Below are positions 4,421-8,021 of a stretch of 8,021 nt of DNA, piece by piece. The translations under genes were made by a program, and so were the position numbers. Every line of letters begins with the position of its first letter. The stretch's first letter is position 1. The stretch covers positions 1 to 8,021 of the forward strand of contig JAEDFS010000068.1 in assembly GCA_016297895.1 (NCBI GenBank). The letters run 5' to 3'. The DNA comes from Marvinbryantia sp. Lineage in GTDB: Bacteria; Bacillota; Clostridia; Lachnospirales; Lachnospiraceae. The notes under the pieces are model-generated. The model was not told where the DNA came from, did not search any database, and saw nothing but the letters and a program-made list of their open reading frames with translations.

Positions 4421-7006
4421 TTATCTTCTGATCCGTGTCACCAGCCGGCCGTCGGATACATCCAGCAGGATCACATCCCCGCTTTCCACCTGTCCTGACA
4501 GGATCTCTTTTGCCGCCAGGGTCTCTACATTTTTCTGCAGGAACCGTTTCAGAGGTCTTGCTCCGTACATCGGCTCATAACCGCCTTCGATAATATAATC
4601 TTCTGCTGCCTCCGTCAGTTCCAGGGAAATATCCTGTGTTTCCAGACGCTTATTGAGATCTGCCATCATCAGATGGATAATATTTCCTATATTATCTCTG
4701 GTCAGAGGCTTGAACATGATAATCTCATCCAGCCTGTTCAGGAACTCCGGTCTGAAGTGACCCCGCAGATCATTCATCACTGCGGCTTCCGCCTCCGGCT
4801 TGATCTGTCCGTTTTCCTCGATGCCCTCCAGCAGATAGGAAGATCCGATGTTGGAGGTCATGATCAGGATCGTATTTTTAAAGTCTACCGTACGGCCCTG
4901 GGAATCGGTGATCCGTCCGTCATCCAGTACCTGAAGCAGTACATTGAATACATCCGGATGGGCTTTCTCGATCTCATCAAACAGCACTACGGAATAGGGC
5001 TTTCTTCTGACTGCCTCGGTAAGCTGGCCGCCCTCTTCATATCCTACATATCCGGGAGGCGCTCCGATCAGACGTGATACGGAATATTTCTCCATATATT
5101 CACTCATATCGATACGCACCATATTGGATTCATCATCAAACAGGCTTTCTGCCAGTGCCTTGGCAAGCTCTGTCTTACCTACACCGGTTGGTCCCATAAA
5201 CAGGAAGGATCCGATCGGCTTTGTAGGATCTTTGATACCGGCTTTGGAACGGATAATGGCATCTGTCACCTTTTCCACACCCTCATCCTGACCGATCACT
5301 CTCTTATGAAGCTCATCTGCCAGATGCAGCGTCTTGCTTCGCTCACTCTCATTTAATTTTGCCACCGGAATTCCCGTCCATCTGGAAATGATCCGGCTGA
5401 TCTCCTCATCTGTCACACTTTCATGAACCAGAGAAAGGTCTTTATTCTTCACCTTCTCCTCTTCGATCTGAAGCTGCTGCTGGAGCTTTGGAAGTTCCCC
5501 GTACTGCAGCTCCGCTGCACGGTTCAGGTTATATTCTCTCTGGGCCTTCTCGATCTCCTTGTTCATGGCCTCAATCTGCTCACGAAGCTTAGACAGATTT
5601 TCCACAGAGGACTTTTCATTCATCCACTGTGCCTTCATATTGTTGAACTCATCCTTCTGCTCTGCCAGTTCCTTCTGCAGGGCCTCCAGACGTTCTTTAC
5701 TCAGCTTATCCGTCTCTTTTTTCAGGGCAGCCTCTTCGATCTCCATCTGCATGATCCGCCTGGACAGTTCATCCAGCTCCGTGGGCATGGAATCCAGCTC
5801 TGTCTTGATCAGTGCACATGCCTCATCTACCAGGTCAATGGCCTTATCCGGCAGGAACCGGTCGGAAATATACCGGTTCGACAGTGTCGCTGCCGCTACC
5901 AGTGCTCCGTCCGTGATCTTCACGCCATGGAATACCTCATACCGCTCCTTCAGTCCACGAAGGATGGAAATGGTATCTTCCACCGTAGGCTCGTCTACCA
6001 TAACCGGCTGGAAACGGCGTTCCAGTGCCGGATCCTTTTCAATATACTGACGATGCTCATCCAGCGTGGTTGCGCCGATACAGTGCAGCTCGCCTCTTGC
6101 CAGCATAGGTTTTAACATATTGCCTGCATCCATGGCTCCGTCCGTTTTGCCGGCACCTACGATCAGATGAAGCTCATCCACAAACAGGATGATCTCTCCA
6201 TTGCTCTTTCTTACATCCTCCAGCACTGCCTTCAGACGTTCCTCGAATTCACCTCTGTATTTGGCACCAGCCACCAGAGCTCCCATATCCAGGGAAAAGA
6301 TCTTCTTATTCTTCAGTCCCTCCGGCACATCGCCCCGGACAATACGCTGAGCCAGACCTTCTACCACAGCGGTCTTGCCGACACCCGGTTCTCCGATCAG
6401 CACCGGATTGTTTTTTGTCTTTCGGGACAGAATACGGATCACATTACGGATCTCCGCATCACGGCCGATCACCGGATCCAGCTTCTGATTTCTCGCCTTT
6501 TCCACCAGCTCCTGTCCGTATTTGGACAGGGAATCGTAAGTTGCCTCCGGGTTATCCGTCGTCACTCGCTGGTTTCCCCGGATCGTGGACAGGGCCTGTA
6601 AAAACCGTTCCTTGGTAATACCAAATTCCCGGAACAGGGCAGCCACCTCTTTGTTGGGATTTTTGATCAGGGACAGGAACAGGTGCTCCACAGACACATA
6701 TTCATCTCCCATGGCTTTTGCCTCATCCTCTGCCGTCACCAGTACCCGGTTCAGGTCATTGCCGATGTAGGCTTTGGCGCCGGACACCTTCGGCCGTTTC
6801 TGGATGGCCGTGATGATCGCATTGGCAAAATACTGGGGCTGTATCTCCATTTTTTCAATCAGCTTGCAGATCAGGCTGTCTTCCTGATTCATCAGGGCAT
6901 ATAAAAGATGCTCCTGCTCCACTTCCTGATTGCCGAATTCATATGCAATCTTTTCCAGTTCATTGATCGCCTGAAGGGATTTCTGTGTAAATTTATTAAT
7001 ATTCAT
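4421..7006 (-). CDS. clpB: ATP-dependent protein disaggregase ClpB
   Basis: ClpB is a hexameric cytosolic AAA+ chaperone that, with DnaK, pulls polypeptides out of aggregates after heat or other stress. The product is 861 residues, normal for full-length ClpB. Order: Clp N-domain (1-145), first AAA+ module with Walker A GEPGVGKT (205-212), pore loop KYRG (249-252), Walker B EIILFVDE (271-278) and arginine-finger region ALERRF (327-332); a charged coiled-coil middle domain (about 405-525) that marks ClpB rather than ClpA; second AAA+ module with Walker A GPTGVGKT (605-612), pore loop GYVG (652-655), Walker B SVVLFDE (672-678) and sensor-2 GARPLKR (815-821). All catalytic motifs are intact. The start MNINKFTQKSLQAINE is chosen because AAGGAGGT lies 7 bases upstream; an in-frame upstream start at 7057 falls at about the predicted transcription start. 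The gene has its own promoter and a hairpin after its TAA stop. Confidence 0.98.
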   Translation of the reverse strand: MNINKFTQKSLQAINELEKIAYEFGNQEVEQEHLLYALMNQEDSLICKLIEKMEIQPQYFANAIITAIQKRPKVSGAKAYIGNDLNRVLVTAEDEAKAMGDEYVSVEHLFLSLIKNPNKEVAALFREFGITKERFLQALSTIRGNQRVTTDNPEATYDSLSKYGQELVEKARNQKLDPVIGRDAEIRNVIRILSRKTKNNPVLIGEPGVGKTAVVEGLAQRIVRGDVPEGLKNKKIFSLDMGALVAGAKYRGEFEERLKAVLEDVRKSNGEIILFVDELHLIVGAGKTDGAMDAGNMLKPMLARGELHCIGATTLDEHRQYIEKDPALERRFQPVMVDEPTVEDTISILRGLKERYEVFHGVKITDGALVAAATLSNRYISDRFLPDKAIDLVDEACALIKTELDSMPTELDELSRRIMQMEIEEAALKKETDKLSKERLEALQKELAEQKDEFNNMKAQWMNEKSSVENLSKLREQIEAMNKEIEKAQREYNLNRAAELQYGELPKLQQQLQIEEEKVKNKDLSLVHESVTDEEISRIISRWTGIPVAKLNESERSKTLHLADELHKRVIGQDEGVEKVTDAIIRSKAGIKDPTKPIGSFLFMGPTGVGKTELAKALAESLFDDESNMVRIDMSEYMEKYSVSRLIGAPPGYVGYEEGGQLTEAVRRKPYSVVLFDEIEKAHPDVFNVLLQVLDDGRITDSQGRTVDFKNTILIMTSNIGSSYLLEGIEENGQIKPEAEAAVMNDLRGHFRPEFLNRLDEIIMFKPLTRDNIGNIIHLMMADLNKRLETQDISLELTEAAEDYIIEGGYEPMYGARPLKRFLQKNVETLAAKEILSGQVESGDVILLDVSDGRLVTRIRR

Positions 7007-7013
7007 AACGCAT

Positions 7014-7021
7014 ACCTCCTT
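7014..7021 (-). promoter_or_regulatory. Ribosome binding site of clpB
   Basis: The minus strand reads AAGGAGGT, 7 bases before ATG 7004-7006. It settles the clpB start against the 17-residue longer alternative. Confidence 0.85.
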
Positions 7022-7058
7022 GGCAGTTCTGAAATATTGTTTTGTTTGTTCTATCACT

Positions 7059-7109
7059 ACTATAACACAACTTTGGAAATATGCAAGTACTTTTTCTTTC
7101 TTTTTTTAA
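7059..7109 (-). promoter_or_regulatory. clpB promoter with A-rich upstream element
   Basis: On the minus strand, TTGCAT (7081-7086) and TATAGT (7059-7064) are separated by 16 bases, giving a start near 7052 and a leader of about 46 bases. Directly upstream, 7087-7109 is a run of A-rich blocks (AAAAAAAG, AAAG, AAAAAG) resembling an UP element. No CIRCE (TTAGCACTC-N9-GAGTGCTAA) and no CtsR heptad repeat (GGTCAAA) is visible here, so the usual heat-shock repressors HrcA and CtsR are not indicated. The spacer carries a 9-mer also present in the DUF4250 promoter. Confidence 0.7.
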
Positions 7110-8021
7110 TCATCCCTGCAGTTTCGATCCCAGTATCTCACAAAGGGGAACCTGATTTTCCAGGGCCAGCTTCACCGCACTCTCGTACTCGGGATAAATT
7201 CTCTTTTGTCCGTCCGGCAAAACCACCTGTTTTCCTTCCATCTCTCCAAAAGCGGTACGACAGGACACCTGTTTTCGTTTTAAGATCCTGCGCTTTTCCA
7301 GTCTTTTCCGGATCCCGATGGTGGTGGTATGGGTAAATATCAGCTGTTCCATCTGCCTTTCCTCCTCCGGTCTTGCCAGCACCGTCAGCTTCCAGGCGGG
7401 ACGGTTTTTCTTCATGTAAATGGGCGTATAGAAAACATCCAATGCCCCTTCTTCCATCAGTTTCTCCATGGCGAACCCCAGCATCTCGCCGGTGCAGTCA
7501 TCCAGATTGGTCTCCAGCACCAGCACCTGATCTTCCGTACACTGATCTTTGACATTCTGTTCTTCAGCCTGTTCTGTTTCCCGTCTCTGCCCGATTCCCT
7601 GACATACTTTCAGAACATTTGGAATAGACAGACGTTTCGTCCCCGCTCCCCAGCCGGTTTTTAAAAGCTTCATCTCCGGCATTGGGCCAAAGTTTTTTGC
7701 CAGCTCGGCAATGATTGCAGCTCCCGTAGGGGTCACCAGCTCTGTATCCACATCGATCTGCCGCATGGTCACTCCGGCCTCGGCAAAGATCTCAGATACC
7801 GCAGGCACCGGAACAGACAGAAGCCCATGCTGGCAGTGTACAAATCCATGCCCATCCTGCACAACGGACGCATAGATCTGATCCGGTCTGATCTGATTGA
7901 TCAAAACAGCACAGCCCACGATATCCACAATGGAATCTACCGCACCCACTTCATGAAACCGAACCTCTTCCACCGGTTTTCCGTGGACACGAGCCTCTGC
8001 CCTGGCCACCCTGGTAAAAAT
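7110..8021 (-). CDS. larC: Nickel-pincer cofactor biosynthesis protein LarC (N-terminus outside window)
   Basis: LarC is the CTP-dependent nickel insertase that places Ni into the pyridinium-3,5-bisthiocarboxylic acid mononucleotide cofactor used by lactate racemase LarA and relatives. The frame is open to the right edge and shows 303 residues, ending in TGA at 7110-7112; the GTG at 8009 is internal, since the family continues upstream. Visible motifs: EARVHGKPVEEVRFHEVGAVDSIVDIVG (9-36), GHGFVHCQHGLLSVPVPA (57-74), ELVTPTGAAI (94-103), then a charged linker (about 143-164), followed by the LarC2 part with NLDDCTGEM (172-180), TPIYMKKNRP (199-208) and YPEYESA (276-282). In Lactiplantibacillus plantarum the LarC1 and LarC2 parts are joined by frameshifting; here they are in one frame. 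No terminator separates it from clpB 103 bases downstream. Confidence 0.93.
   Translation of the reverse strand: MFTRVARAEARVHGKPVEEVRFHEVGAVDSIVDIVGCAVLINQIRPDQIYASVVQDGHGFVHCQHGLLSVPVPAVSEIFAEAGVTMRQIDVDTELVTPTGAAIIAELAKNFGPMPEMKLLKTGWGAGTKRLSIPNVLKVCQGIGQRRETEQAEEQNVKDQCTEDQVLVLETNLDDCTGEMLGFAMEKLMEEGALDVFYTPIYMKKNRPAWKLTVLARPEEERQMEQLIFTHTTTIGIRKRLEKRRILKRKQVSCRTAFGEMEGKQVVLPDGQKRIYPEYESAVKLALENQVPLCEILGSKLQG

Noticed and set aside
5423..6115. Long plus-strand frame opposite clpB (230 codons), and similar ones opposite larC, TRIC and MATE
   Set aside because: These are antisense shadows of well-supported genes, with Leu/His/Gln- or Ser-rich composition and no family resemblance.
7007..7057. 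Longer clpB start adding 17 residues (MIEQTKQYFRTAKEVCV)
   Set aside because: It would begin at or before the predicted transcription start, passes through the Shine-Dalgarno of the internal ATG, and ClpB proteins normally start at MNxxKFT.

Overview
The window looks like chromosomal DNA of a gut-type member of the Bacillota, most likely Clostridia of the family Lachnospiraceae. This is inferred from the MepA-like MATE pump, a DUF4250 protein, the ClpB and LarC sequence style, strong AAGGAGG ribosome binding sites and sigma-A-like promoters. No rRNA or marker gene is present to fix the genus. Only the first gene is on the plus strand; everything else is on the minus strand.

Layout: (1) 1-1223, the C-terminal ~90% of a MATE-family multidrug exporter, closed by a good intrinsic terminator at 1300-1342. 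(2) 1343-3418, an AT-rich island holding one gene on the minus strand: an AlbA_2 (Schlafen-type) domain followed by a RecG-like GHKL ATPase module and two winged-helix segments. An in-frame TGA at 2724-2726 cuts it into a 182-residue and a 383-residue (GTG-restart) reading frame. Its 3' end merges into a cluster of short ATACATCAA/TTGATGTAT repeats. (3) 3419-4420, a terminator, a TRIC/UPF0126 membrane channel gene and a small DUF4250 gene that probably form a two-gene operon with its own promoter just after clpB. (4) 4421-7006, a full-length clpB disaggregase with a clear promoter and A-rich upstream element. (5) 7110-8021, the C-terminal part of larC, the nickel-inserting enzyme of nickel-pincer cofactor synthesis, running off the right edge.

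Reading leftward on the minus strand, larC, clpB, DUF4250, TRIC follow one another. No terminator is visible between larC and clpB. A hairpin terminator separates clpB from DUF4250, and its sequence overlaps the promoter proposed for the DUF4250-TRIC pair. The genes do not form one pathway: drug export, protein disaggregation, cation conductance and cofactor synthesis are ordinary core functions. The accessory element is the AlbA_2-ATPase gene, which is compositionally distinct, sits between two terminators that face each other, and appears to have been broken by a single nonsense change.

I found no convincing new multi-gene system. The points most worth a second look are the split AlbA_2-ATPase gene with its altered N-box, the terminator/promoter overlap after clpB, and the 9-mer shared by two promoters.
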